Assembly (NCBI RefSeq): GCF_032714475.1
Contig: NZ_JAWDKD010000013.1
Coordinates: forward strand, 1-64,000
Length of the DNA: 64,000 bases
Direction of reading: 5' to 3'
Source of the DNA: Methanolapillus africanus
GTDB lineage: Archaea; Halobacteriota; Methanosarcinia; Methanosarcinales; Methanosarcinaceae
Shown here: one piece after another, positions 1 to 8,965 of the stretch
Layout: each line of letters starts with the position of its first letter
How positions within the stretch are numbered: position 1 is the first letter of the stretch
Translations under genes and position numbers: made by a program
Notes under the pieces: generated by a model
What the model saw: the letters and a program-made list of their open reading frames with translations, nothing else
What the model was told of the DNA's origin: nothing
Database searches by the model: none

Positions 1-366
1 AAGGCAAAAAGCTTCACAATTTGCCGAAATTTGGATTCTGAAATTTTAGAACGGTAAATGTATTTGTTTTTCATCTGCATGATCATGATTTGAACACCAA
101 TTTATTTGGTTGTTCTTATCGTGACCCTTTCCTTTTTTCTTTTCTCTTTCCTTTCTTCCATTTTCTTTTTTTTCAATCCGCGCCGGCCGCGCGCGTTATC
201 GCAACACGTTTCCTCTGAGTTTTCAAAAGAAGGGGACTCTTTTTCTTTTTTCAATTTTCAATTTTAGATAAACGATGTTTATAAAATACAAAATTATAAA
301 ACATTTTATATATTTAAAAAACCATTTAAGTCCATATTTTAAAATTTAAACCTCAGAGTGAAAATT
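1..366. other. Left-edge intergenic region with promoter of the first GLUG gene
   Basis: No gene is visible here. A pyrimidine-rich tract (about 121-175) followed by a copy of the GCGCGTTAT element suggests the 3' end of a gene lying left of the window. An AT-rich stretch with a TTTTATATAT TATA-like box near 303-313 fits a promoter for the GLUG gene starting at 367, with a start site expected near 335. Confidence 0.5.
178..240 (+). repeat. GCGCGTTAT 3'-end element, copy A
   Basis: GC-rich block beginning CGCCGGCCGCGCGCGTTATC, followed by GCAACACG and TTTTCAAAAG, preceded by a T-rich tract. It is nearly identical to the copy at 5738. Its plus orientation fits an unseen plus-strand gene ending left of the window. 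Confidence 0.7.
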
Positions 367-3300
367 ATGGACGCCCGCAATAAAAAATACATAAAAGTCG
401 TTCTTCTTCTTCTCGTTCTTCTTTTGCTTGTTCTTCTTTTGACAACGTGTCTCAGTCAAAAACCAACGGAGGGAACCTGCAGCAACTGCGCGGTTTCCAA
501 TCCGCCGGGTCCCCAAAATGAAACCAACAATTCGTCGAGTCCGGACATCATCGTTGCCAACCAAACCACCGGCGGCAATCCGGTGACGCCGCCGTCTCCG
601 CCGCCGATCGGCATTCAGCTTTACGACTTCAAATTTGACGCCGGCACCAACACGGGCACGCTGCGTCTTTTGGCGACGTTGGAAGAGCCGATTGCCGATC
701 CGAATCTGATCGACACAATCGCGTATCAAAATATCAACACAACGTCTGACAACGGCGCGGGAACCGTCGCCGGTGTCGTTCTTTATGACGATACGTACAA
801 CCAATATCTGGTTTCAGTCACGGCGCCGCCGTTAAACACGCCTTGGAGCGGCGAATCCTACTCTTACATTTTGTCCGGCAGCAACGTCCATCTCACTCTC
901 GGCGAAGAGCCGGCCGATCATGTCAATTATCCGTTCGAATCCGGGACCGGCATTTTCGGAGATCCGTTTACCATCGTTCATATCGTACAATTCGACGCGC
1001 TCCGATACTATACAAACGGTTCCGGTTCCAATCCGGGACAATATTTCCAATTGGATACGGATTTGGATTATCCGGCGGACTGGAACAACGCGTCCAATCC
1101 GTTCGAGCGCGCCGGAAACGACGGCAGCGGCTGGGATCCGGTCGGAACTTCCGCCACAGACGCCTTTGACGGTCTTTTTGACGGCAACGGTTCTTCCCTC
1201 AACAATTTTTTTATTCAGAAACCGTCCACGGATAACATCGGGATTTTCGGTGTGACTGCAGCCGGTTCTGAAATTGAAAACATGACGCTGAACCTGACCG
1301 GAAAAACCATTTCCGGACAAAATAATGTCGGCAGCATTGTTGGCGCCAACGGCGGCAGCATCACGGATTTCCAAACCGTTAACGGAACCGTGACCGGCAG
1401 CGGCAGCAACATCGGCGGACTGGCCGGAAATAACAGTGCCGGCGCCGCCATTTCCAATTCAAGTTATATCAGTTCAAACACGGTCGTCAGCACGGGTTCC
1501 GGTACGGAGAACGTGGGCGGTTTGATCGGCAGCAATTCCGGTACCGTTGATTCTTCTTTTGCCGACAGCACCATTTCGGCCGCCAACAGCAGCAACGTCG
1601 GCGGTTTCATCGGAAAGAATGACGGAACGGTGACGTTTTCCGAGCCGGCCGTCTTTTCAAAACCGGTGACCGGCAACGGTTCTGTCGGCGGGTTCATCGG
1701 TTCCAACAATCAGACAATTACAACGGCCGGCAACATCATTACTGTCACCGGCGCCGTTTCCGGAAACACAAGCGTCGGCGGCTTGATGGGCTATAACAAC
1801 GCCTCCGTTTCGGGTGCAGCAACGACCGGAACGGTAACGGGTTTGTCGGCAACGGGAACCCATATCGGCGGTTTGATCGGTTTCAACGATGTCGGCGGCA
1901 CATTGTCGTCCGTCAATTCGACGTCGCGGGTCAACGCAACGAAAAGCAGCAACGTCGGCGGCTTGATCGGAACCAACGCGGGTCCGATTTCCGGAACTGT
2001 TTCGAATCCTGTATTTGCTTCCGGAATCATCACCGGCAGCGGAACTGTCGGCGGTTTGATCGGCAGCAATTCCGCAACAATCGACAATGTGTCGGCAACA
2101 GGAAGTGTTTCGGTACCGAACGGTAATTACGGCGGCGGTCTGGTCGGCAACAATTCCGGCACGATTTCAAACGCCGCCGCCGGCACCGCGGGAACGCCGA
2201 TGACAGTGAGCGGCAGCCGGTATCTCGGCGGCTTGATCGGTGAAAACAGCGGGCCGGTTTCAAATTCTTCCGTTTTTGCAGCGGTGACCGGTAATTTAAG
2301 TTTGGCGACGCCGGATAATGGCTACATTGGTGGTTTTATCGGCAGCAATAAACCGGCGGGCGTCTTATCGTCGGTGAATGCCAATGTGACGGTCAATGCG
2401 CCTAATAACAATTTTGTCGGCGGTTTTATCGGTCAAAACAACGCTTCATTTTCCGGGACGGCTGCGGATAAGATTTCGGTTTCCGGGGCGGTGACCGGCA
2501 ATAATTTAACGGGCGGTTTTTCCGGTACGAATATCGGTGAATTGTCCAATCTTTCCGCGAACTGCTCCGTTAATGCGCCAAACGGCGCCTACGTCGGCGG
2601 CCTGATCGGCAGCAACGGCGGAAATATTTCAAATTCAATGGTTGGCGAATTCAACAATCCGGTTTCCGTTACGGGAAAAAATCACACGGGCGGTTTTGCC
2701 GGCTACAATAACAGGTCCATCAGCAATTCGTTTGCCGTGACCACTATTATCGGGACGGGAACCGGCAGTAGCCTCGGCGCTTACATCGGCGGCTTTATCG
2801 GCCAAAACGCCGGGGGAAATGCAAGTGTTGATTTTAACGGTTCGACAACCTCGTCTGTTTCAGCCCCCTACTCCAATTATGTCGGCGGTTTAATCGGCAC
2901 GAATTCGGGTCCTGTTCACCTCCAAGGATCTGTTAACTTTGCGTCTTCCGTTCTCGGTTATAACTATGTCGGCGGTTTGATCGGCGATAATTCCGGAATA
3001 ATCGATAATGCCGGCGGCGATTTTGGATTGACGCTTTCAACAAGCGTTTACGGCAATCAATATGTCGGCGGCCTGATGGGCAATAACATCCAGAAAGTAT
3101 CGGATGTTTCAATCACCGGGCCGGTGACAGGGATTACCGGAAGCAGGTACGTCGGCGGCTTGATCGGTAATAACAGCGGAGCTGTGTCAAACATCTCAAC
3201 GGCAAGAACTGTTTTTGTGACCGGCCAATCTTCCGGCAGCAATTGCGGCGGCCTCATCGGCGAAAATCTGGCCGGCGGCACCGTCACAGATGTGTCTTTC

Positions 3301-5673
3301 AGCGGGTCGGTTTCAGCGCCCGGATTCTCAAATGTCGGCGGCCTGATCGGCAACAATTCCGCAGCCGTCAACAATTCTACCGTCGGCTCAAGCAGTCCGC
3401 AGATTTCCGTGAACGTGACGGGCGGCAGCAATGTCGGCGGCCTGATCGGGCAAAACAACGCGACGGTGAAAAATGTGTCGGCGGTGGTTACGGTCAAAGA
3501 CAATGCGTCTTTATCAACGCCGACCCCAAATCCCATCGGCGGTCTCATCGGGTTGAACAACAACAGCGGCATTTTAACGTCTCCGGCGTCCATGAGCGGC
3601 ACGGTGAACGGCAGCAAGAGCCATTATGTTGGCGGCGCGATCGGCCGCAACAACGGAACTGTAACGGCTTCCGGAAACTCTCCGATAACCGTTGCAGCAA
3701 CCGTTAATGGGGTGAACTGTACCGGCGGTTTCATCGGCCTCAACAGCGGACCGGTCACAGCGGCGGTCAATTCCCCCATTAGTGTTTCCGGTGCTGTCTA
3801 CGGCAATGTTTCCGGAAATCCTTCCGGATCGCTGAACACAGGCGGTTTTATCGGATACAATAACGGAACGGTTCAAGGCGATGCGACAAGCCTTCTGTCG
3901 TCAAGGGCGAACGTCATCGGGAATTCATCCGTCGGCGGCTTTGCCGGATACAGCAGCAAAGCGGTTTCCTTTGCAAAAGTTGATCCGGTCAATCCGGCAA
4001 CGCCGTTGACTGTCAACGGCACGGCTTATGTCGGCGGTTTGATCGGACTCAATATTGGCAGCGTTAACAATTCGTCCGTCAACGCAACGGTAAACGGCGT
4101 CGGCGCCGTGTCAAATGTCGGCGGTTTTGCCGGGCAGAGCGCGAATGATTCAATCTCAGATATCACGGTCAATACGTCGGTGAGTGTTTCCGGGTCCGGC
4201 AACACCGTCGGCGGTTTCATCGGCAACAACAACGCCAATATCATTTATGATTCGGCTCATCCGATTTCCGTTTCCGGCACCGTCAACGCGCCGTCATGCA
4301 CGTATGTGGGCGGCCTTTTTGGAACGGTTTTCGGAACGGCGGATTGGAACAACACAACGTTTTCATCCGTCAATGTCACCGGAAACACCGGCGTCGGCGG
4401 CTTTGCCGGACGGAACAGCGGCACAATCCAAAACGTCCGCGTCGCCAATAATGTGACCGGACTGCAGGAAGTCGGCGGTTTGGTCGGCAGCAACAATAAA
4501 TCCATTGAAAATTGCCATTCGTCGGTCAAGTTGACGGCCACCGGTTCTGCAACCAACCAGCTGCGGTTCGGCGGTCTCGTCGGCAACAATTCCAACAACA
4601 CGACGTCGCCGGCAACCATTAACAATTCAAGTTTCTCCGGAACGATCAGCCTCGCAACGGCGAGTTCGGTCGGCGGGATTGCCGGCGCGAATGGTTTTAA
4701 CAATTCCACCGGCATCATCTTCAATTCCTCGGTGTCGAATTCCAACATTAACGGACTCGACGATGTCGGCGGTTTGGCCGGCGCTTCTTCCAAAACCAGC
4801 CAATTCACCGGCCTCAAATCCGCCGCAATGGTCAACAACACAACCGTTTCGGGACGCACCGAAGTCGGCGGCCTCGTCGGAACCGGCAGCAACATCACTC
4901 TGGAAACGTGTGTGCTGGATAATATTTCCGTGACCGGGACCAACGGCACGGGCGGCTTAATCGGCACGTCTTTTGCGAACTTGGCGGTTTCAAACTGTTC
5001 GGTCAATCTTTCCGCAGCCGGCGTTTCCGGAAATGAATCCGTCGGCGGCCTGATCGGCAAAGCCAACAACACGTCCGTTCAAACATCTTACGTAACAGGC
5101 GGCAACGTTACCGGCAATTACAGCACGGGCGGTCTGATCGGGTTTTCAATCAATTCTTCCGTTCAAAATTGTTACGAATCAGCCAATGTTTCCGGTTTCA
5201 ATAACGGAACCGGCGGTTTGATCGGCAATCTTTCCACGTCCAACATCACGGATTGCTATGCCGGCGGAAAGGTTTCCGGAAACAACAATGTTGGCGGCCT
5301 TGTCGGATATGCGAGCGGGGGATCCGTCACCTCATCCGTTGCGCTGAATCCGTCCGTCACAAAAACAGGCGGTATTGTCAACGACGGTTACCGGATTCTC
5401 GGTTCCAACAACACAAGCGCTGCGTTCACGCTTTTGGACAATTATGCGCTGGACAGTTTGCCGGTTTCCGGCAGCGGCAGCGAAGCGGCGCTGAATAAAA
5501 AAGACGGTTTAAACGTCACATCAACAAATGCCACGGAACGGGCGTTTTATGAGGGCGGCGGCAGCATTGCGACGACGCTGACTTGGAAGTTCTACGACCC
5601 GGTCAACACGTCCAATTCGTGGACAATGGATACAGATGCGCCGTTTTATCCGATTTTGGCGTGGACGATTTAA
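367..5673 (+). CDS. Giant GLUG-repeat membrane-anchored surface protein (GLUG-1)
   Basis: Predicted cell-surface adhesin-like protein of 1768 residues. It has a short basic head, one hydrophobic anchor (residues about 8-26), a Pro/Asn linker, a conserved domain starting near residue 84 with LYDF and TLRLLAT, a YPFESGTG...IVQFDALRYYT lead-in near 188, and an FDGNG motif near 271. By my count about 44 GLUG-type units (xVGGLIGxNxG) follow from about 319 to 1641, with a GLUG-typical YPILAW end. The ATG at 367 is preferred over an in-frame GTG at 358 because the paralogues at 17266 and 24632 begin MDxx...KKYIKV in the same way. There is no cleavable signal, C-terminal anchor or enzymatic motif. 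A Cys after the anchor is not conserved in all paralogues, so a lipoprotein is doubtful. It likely folds as a long beta-solenoid outside the cell. The ligand is unknown. Confidence 0.9.
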   Translation: MDARNKKYIKVVLLLLVLLLLVLLLTTCLSQKPTEGTCSNCAVSNPPGPQNETNNSSSPDIIVANQTTGGNPVTPPSPPPIGIQLYDFKFDAGTNTGTLRLLATLEEPIADPNLIDTIAYQNINTTSDNGAGTVAGVVLYDDTYNQYLVSVTAPPLNTPWSGESYSYILSGSNVHLTLGEEPADHVNYPFESGTGIFGDPFTIVHIVQFDALRYYTNGSGSNPGQYFQLDTDLDYPADWNNASNPFERAGNDGSGWDPVGTSATDAFDGLFDGNGSSLNNFFIQKPSTDNIGIFGVTAAGSEIENMTLNLTGKTISGQNNVGSIVGANGGSITDFQTVNGTVTGSGSNIGGLAGNNSAGAAISNSSYISSNTVVSTGSGTENVGGLIGSNSGTVDSSFADSTISAANSSNVGGFIGKNDGTVTFSEPAVFSKPVTGNGSVGGFIGSNNQTITTAGNIITVTGAVSGNTSVGGLMGYNNASVSGAATTGTVTGLSATGTHIGGLIGFNDVGGTLSSVNSTSRVNATKSSNVGGLIGTNAGPISGTVSNPVFASGIITGSGTVGGLIGSNSATIDNVSATGSVSVPNGNYGGGLVGNNSGTISNAAAGTAGTPMTVSGSRYLGGLIGENSGPVSNSSVFAAVTGNLSLATPDNGYIGGFIGSNKPAGVLSSVNANVTVNAPNNNFVGGFIGQNNASFSGTAADKISVSGAVTGNNLTGGFSGTNIGELSNLSANCSVNAPNGAYVGGLIGSNGGNISNSMVGEFNNPVSVTGKNHTGGFAGYNNRSISNSFAVTTIIGTGTGSSLGAYIGGFIGQNAGGNASVDFNGSTTSSVSAPYSNYVGGLIGTNSGPVHLQGSVNFASSVLGYNYVGGLIGDNSGIIDNAGGDFGLTLSTSVYGNQYVGGLMGNNIQKVSDVSITGPVTGITGSRYVGGLIGNNSGAVSNISTARTVFVTGQSSGSNCGGLIGENLAGGTVTDVSFSGSVSAPGFSNVGGLIGNNSAAVNNSTVGSSSPQISVNVTGGSNVGGLIGQNNATVKNVSAVVTVKDNASLSTPTPNPIGGLIGLNNNSGILTSPASMSGTVNGSKSHYVGGAIGRNNGTVTASGNSPITVAATVNGVNCTGGFIGLNSGPVTAAVNSPISVSGAVYGNVSGNPSGSLNTGGFIGYNNGTVQGDATSLLSSRANVIGNSSVGGFAGYSSKAVSFAKVDPVNPATPLTVNGTAYVGGLIGLNIGSVNNSSVNATVNGVGAVSNVGGFAGQSANDSISDITVNTSVSVSGSGNTVGGFIGNNNANIIYDSAHPISVSGTVNAPSCTYVGGLFGTVFGTADWNNTTFSSVNVTGNTGVGGFAGRNSGTIQNVRVANNVTGLQEVGGLVGSNNKSIENCHSSVKLTATGSATNQLRFGGLVGNNSNNTTSPATINNSSFSGTISLATASSVGGIAGANGFNNSTGIIFNSSVSNSNINGLDDVGGLAGASSKTSQFTGLKSAAMVNNTTVSGRTEVGGLVGTGSNITLETCVLDNISVTGTNGTGGLIGTSFANLAVSNCSVNLSAAGVSGNESVGGLIGKANNTSVQTSYVTGGNVTGNYSTGGLIGFSINSSVQNCYESANVSGFNNGTGGLIGNLSTSNITDCYAGGKVSGNNNVGGLVGYASGGSVTSSVALNPSVTKTGGIVNDGYRILGSNNTSAAFTLLDNYALDSLPVSGSGSEAALNKKDGLNVTSTNATERAFYEGGGSIATTLTWKFYDPVNTSNSWTMDTDAPFYPILAWTI

Positions 5674-5679
5674 TCAAAC

Positions 5680-5735
5680 GGTGAAAACGGCATTCTGCCG
5701 TTTTCCGTTTCTGTTTTGCTTTTCTTTTTTTGTTT
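5680..5735 (+). terminator. Hairpin plus pyrimidine tract after GLUG-1
   Basis: Stem GAAAACGGCA / TGCCGTTTTC (5683-5692 and 5696-5705) with a 3-base loop, followed by a T-rich tract up to 5739. It starts just after the TAA stop. Confidence 0.7.
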
Positions 5736-5737
5736 TT

Positions 5738-5822
5738 TTGCGCGCCGCCGCCGCGCGCGTTATCGCAACACGTTCTCTTTGAGCTTTCAAAAGCCGGCTT
5801 TTTTTTTGAATTTTTGAAAACG
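5738..5822 (+). repeat. GCGCGTTAT 3'-end element, copy B
   Basis: CGCCGCCGCGCGCGTTATCG core at about 5744-5764, then CAACACGTTC and CTTTCAAAAG, and a T-run. It shares its whole length with copy A and lies downstream of GLUG-1 in the same orientation. Confidence 0.75.
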
Positions 5823-5871
5823 ATGGACTGTTTTTAGAAAATATTCCCGGCGGTTAAAATCACATTCATAA

Positions 5872-6040
5872 GCCGGGTTTCCACTCAGAAACTTCTGACT
5901 ATATATGTCAAAAATGTCTTTTATTTTAATGATATATTATTATTTAACACAAATTAAAATATTCAAATGAAATATTTATATAATTGGATGGATTATTACT
6001 GTATTAGTAGAAATTACTATTTAGGAAAAATAATGATTTA
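5872..6040 (+). promoter_or_regulatory. Promoter/leader of GLUG-2, duplicated upstream of GLUG-6
   Basis: About 170 bp alignable with 24298-24470: both start with GCCGGGTTTCCA, then CAGAAACTT, ATATATG, an ATTTATATAAT TATA box and AATTACTATTTAG. The TATA box near 5974-5984 predicts a start site near 6007, about 60 bases before the ATG. No other gene fits in 5674-6068. Confidence 0.7.
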
Positions 6041-6068
6041 TTAAAAAATAAAAAAAGTGTGTGATATA

Positions 6069-8438
6069 ATGTCCGCTCAGCCTTTAGGTTCAGCATCCAT
6101 TCCGGGTTCAAGATCCGGGTCTCAAAAGAAGATGAAGACAGGCGTTGCCGTTTTGATTCTTTTGTTTTCTTTCCTTCTCATTGTCACGGTTCTTTACAAT
6201 CCGGGGCCGGTTGAAAGCATTTGCAGCTGCAGTCTTCCGGCCGGCGAAGCGCCCGGTTTTGAAGAAGAACAGACCTCATCCGGATTGCCGTCTATTGTTG
6301 TCGACCCGAAGCAAGGCGGCAACCCGGTCACGCCGCCGGGCCCGGATCCGGAACCGCCGGGTCCGAAATTTTCGGCCGAACTTTATGATTACAACAACAC
6401 GACAAAGACGCTTCGCCTTTTGGTGTCCAGCGACCAAACGCTGACGGACTCCGATTTGGAAACGGTTTCTTATGCTGAAATCGGCGGCGCAGACGTGGGT
6501 GATTTTGATGCCGGAAACATCAGCATTGAAGCTTATTCCGAACCAAACAGTTTCTTGGTTTCGATTTCCAACGGGCCGCTCACCACGCCCGGAAACGGCA
6601 GATTGTACAATTACACCGTTTCGGGAACCGATTTTAACGCTTCTGCCAATTATCCGTTTGAATCCGGAACCGGTATCGGCGCCGACGCTTATCAAATTGA
6701 AAACATCGTTCAGTTTGACGCCCTCAGATATTACACAGGAGCAGCCGGAACCGGCCGGTCTTTCGCTCTCGGCGGCAATGTGACATATCCGGAAGAATGG
6801 AACGCGCCGGTTGCTGAAAATCCCTACAACCGCTCTCTTTCCGACGGAAACGGATGGCTGCCGGTCGGCGGCTCTGCCACCAGATTTTCGGGGACGATTG
6901 ATGGAAACGGTCATGAACTGAACGGTTTTTACTTGAACAGGCCGGCAGCCAACAACGTAAGCATATTTGGCATAACGAATTCCAGCTCTGAAATTAAAAA
7001 TTTGACGTTAAACAACACGAACATCAGAGGACAAAGTGATGTCGGCGGCTTGGCCGGTACAAACCTGGGCACGGTTTCAGGCGTTCGATCGGTTTCCGGT
7101 CAGATTTCCGGAAAGGCGCCGGGCGGATATGCTTCCGTCGGCGGCTTGATCGGCAACAACAACGCCGGCACGGTGACCAACAGCCATGTTGTTTCCGGCA
7201 CGGTCTCCGGCGACAATTGGGTCGGTGGTCTGATCGGTTTCAGCAACGGTTCGGTGACCAATTCCGGTACGGAAAATACAGCCGTCAGCGGACGGGTGAA
7301 TGTCGGCGGTTTGATCGGCTCCAGTTATTTTGATATTCAAAATGTTTCGTCGGTCAACAACACGGTTACCGGAACGGCCAACTGTATCGGCGGTCTTGTC
7401 GGGGCAAACGCCAAAAACATCACCGATTCGGATTCCAAGAACGGAACGGTTAACGGCCATGTCAGCACCGGCGGCTTTACCGGCGCCAACGCCGGAATTA
7501 TTTCAAACTCTTCCGCTCAAAATATGACAATTTCCACGCGCACCGATTCTTATATCATCGGCGGCTTTTCCGGCGGCAACACCGGAACAATTACCAACTC
7601 CTCTTCAACAGACGGTACGATGCGAAATATCTCCAAAGCCGGCGGTTTTGTCGGTCAAAACGAAAATGGCGGAAAAATCTTGTCGTCTTCCTCGGAAAAC
7701 ATGACGTTTGAAGGGTGCGGCGGTTTGGTCGGCGGTTTGGTCGGCCGGAATCTGGCGGGCTCAACGATTGAAAAATCCTTCTCAACCAACAGTATTAATG
7801 CTGCCGGAGGCAGCAACGGCGGTCTGGTCGGTGACAATTACGGAAAAATTACCGAATCTTACGCCACCGGCGACATTAAATCGTTGGGCGGCGGCGAACG
7901 GCACATCGGCGGTTTGGTCGGTACAGCCGGTACCAACAGTGTCATTCGCGATTGTTATGCCACGGGCGATGTGGACGCTAATATTTCAGAAACCGGTACG
8001 TTTGCCGGTGGTATTGCCGGCAGCAATTACGGAACAATCGATCGGGTTTATTCGACCGGCTCTGTTGAAGGTTACAGTTACGTTGGTGGGATTTCGGGGC
8101 TTTCCAAGGGGACACCGGAAAAATCTTTCGGCAACCTGACAAACTCAATTTCACTCAACAGCCAAATTGAAAAGAATCCTAACTATGGTTTCGTAAGCCG
8201 TATAACGGTTCCGGACGCCGGTTATGCACCCAATAATGTTTCAAATAATTTTGGTCAAATTGAATATTCTTGGGTCGTGGATACGTCTCAAAAAGACGGT
8301 GAAACAATCCTCCCGGCAGATGCCGATTTGGATTTCTATGAAAATACATTGAATTGGAACTTTGACGCCGGGACCGGCGTTTGGACTTGGGACGACGCCG
8401 GCAACGTTCCGGTTTTCCAATGGCAGGAAGAAATCTGA
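6069..8438 (+). CDS. GLUG-repeat membrane-anchored surface protein (GLUG-2)
   Basis: Shorter paralogue of 789 residues. A 23-residue polar head precedes a membrane anchor (about 24-43), a linker with CSCSLP, the LYDY/LRLLVSS domain from about 105, the YPFESGTG/IVQFDALRYYT lead-in from about 194, and about 13 GLUG units between residues 324 and 674. The C-terminus is VPVFQWQ-like, as in the paralogues. The ATG at 6069 is chosen because GTGTGAT precedes it at ribosome-binding distance; an in-frame GTG at 6057 is the alternative. The leader region is duplicated upstream of GLUG-6. Predicted as a cell-surface adhesin or spacer protein; the binding partner is not identifiable. Confidence 0.88.
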   Translation: MSAQPLGSASIPGSRSGSQKKMKTGVAVLILLFSFLLIVTVLYNPGPVESICSCSLPAGEAPGFEEEQTSSGLPSIVVDPKQGGNPVTPPGPDPEPPGPKFSAELYDYNNTTKTLRLLVSSDQTLTDSDLETVSYAEIGGADVGDFDAGNISIEAYSEPNSFLVSISNGPLTTPGNGRLYNYTVSGTDFNASANYPFESGTGIGADAYQIENIVQFDALRYYTGAAGTGRSFALGGNVTYPEEWNAPVAENPYNRSLSDGNGWLPVGGSATRFSGTIDGNGHELNGFYLNRPAANNVSIFGITNSSSEIKNLTLNNTNIRGQSDVGGLAGTNLGTVSGVRSVSGQISGKAPGGYASVGGLIGNNNAGTVTNSHVVSGTVSGDNWVGGLIGFSNGSVTNSGTENTAVSGRVNVGGLIGSSYFDIQNVSSVNNTVTGTANCIGGLVGANAKNITDSDSKNGTVNGHVSTGGFTGANAGIISNSSAQNMTISTRTDSYIIGGFSGGNTGTITNSSSTDGTMRNISKAGGFVGQNENGGKILSSSSENMTFEGCGGLVGGLVGRNLAGSTIEKSFSTNSINAAGGSNGGLVGDNYGKITESYATGDIKSLGGGERHIGGLVGTAGTNSVIRDCYATGDVDANISETGTFAGGIAGSNYGTIDRVYSTGSVEGYSYVGGISGLSKGTPEKSFGNLTNSISLNSQIEKNPNYGFVSRITVPDAGYAPNNVSNNFGQIEYSWVVDTSQKDGETILPADADLDFYENTLNWNFDAGTGVWTWDDAGNVPVFQWQEEI

Positions 8439-8965
8439 TTTCAATTTGATTTCTTCTCTTTTTCTTTTTTTTGTTTTTTTTGCGTGCCGCCGGCGCGCGC
8501 GTTACGGCGTTCATTTTGGCAGACGTTTTACAAAAAAAGCGGTTTTTTTCAATTTGATCCGGCTTTTATGATTCTCCTCCCGTTTCCGTCATTTTTCATA
8601 TTTGAATCATTCGTTTTTTTGATCAATTTCTCTCCATCTCGTTTATCTCTCTTTTTTATAATTTTCTTATTATTCTTCAATCATCTTTTCCGTTGCCGAT
8701 TTTTTCAATCGAATTTTATAATATCAATAGGCAGGGAATCTATTTATAGTTAAATATGTTTTTATTTGTATAATTGTTCAAAAATATATGAAAATAAATC
8801 AGAAATATATTATCTGTTCGGTCGAATTATTTTTTTTCAAAAACATCCCTCCACACGTCGCACGTCCATGATTTTATTTCATTTCATCTATTTTTGAATC
8901 AATTCTTTTGTTTGTCAATTTGAAATTGCAAAGTTGATACGCCTCAAAAAACAGAAAGGATTACT
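8439..8965. other. AT-rich intergenic region between GLUG-2 and GLUG-3
   Basis: Contains a T-rich tract, one GCGCGTTA element (8479-8552), then about 400 bp of low-complexity AT-rich DNA. No clear hairpin terminator or gene was seen. An AAAGGA ribosome-binding site lies just before the GLUG-3 ATG. Confidence 0.5.
8479..8552 (+). repeat. GCGCGTTAT 3'-end element, copy C (diverged)
   Basis: TGCCGCCGGCGCGCGCGTTA followed by CGGCGTTCATTTT and a GCGGTTTTTTT tail, about 40 bp after the GLUG-2 stop and in the same orientation. It reads GTTACGG where the consensus is GTTATGG. Confidence 0.65.

Noticed and set aside
367..480. Lipobox in GLUG-1, -5 and -6 (LLTTC or LLTVTC after the hydrophobic segment)
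   Set aside because: Thr at -1 is unusual for a lipobox and GLUG-3 has no Cys there, so a simple N-terminal membrane anchor is the better reading.
4257..5072. Long minus-strand open frames (271 and other codons) inside GLUG genes
   Set aside because: They mirror the GLUG coding repeats in the opposite strand (recurring PxxPPT) and lack starts, signals or context. They are shadows of the real genes.
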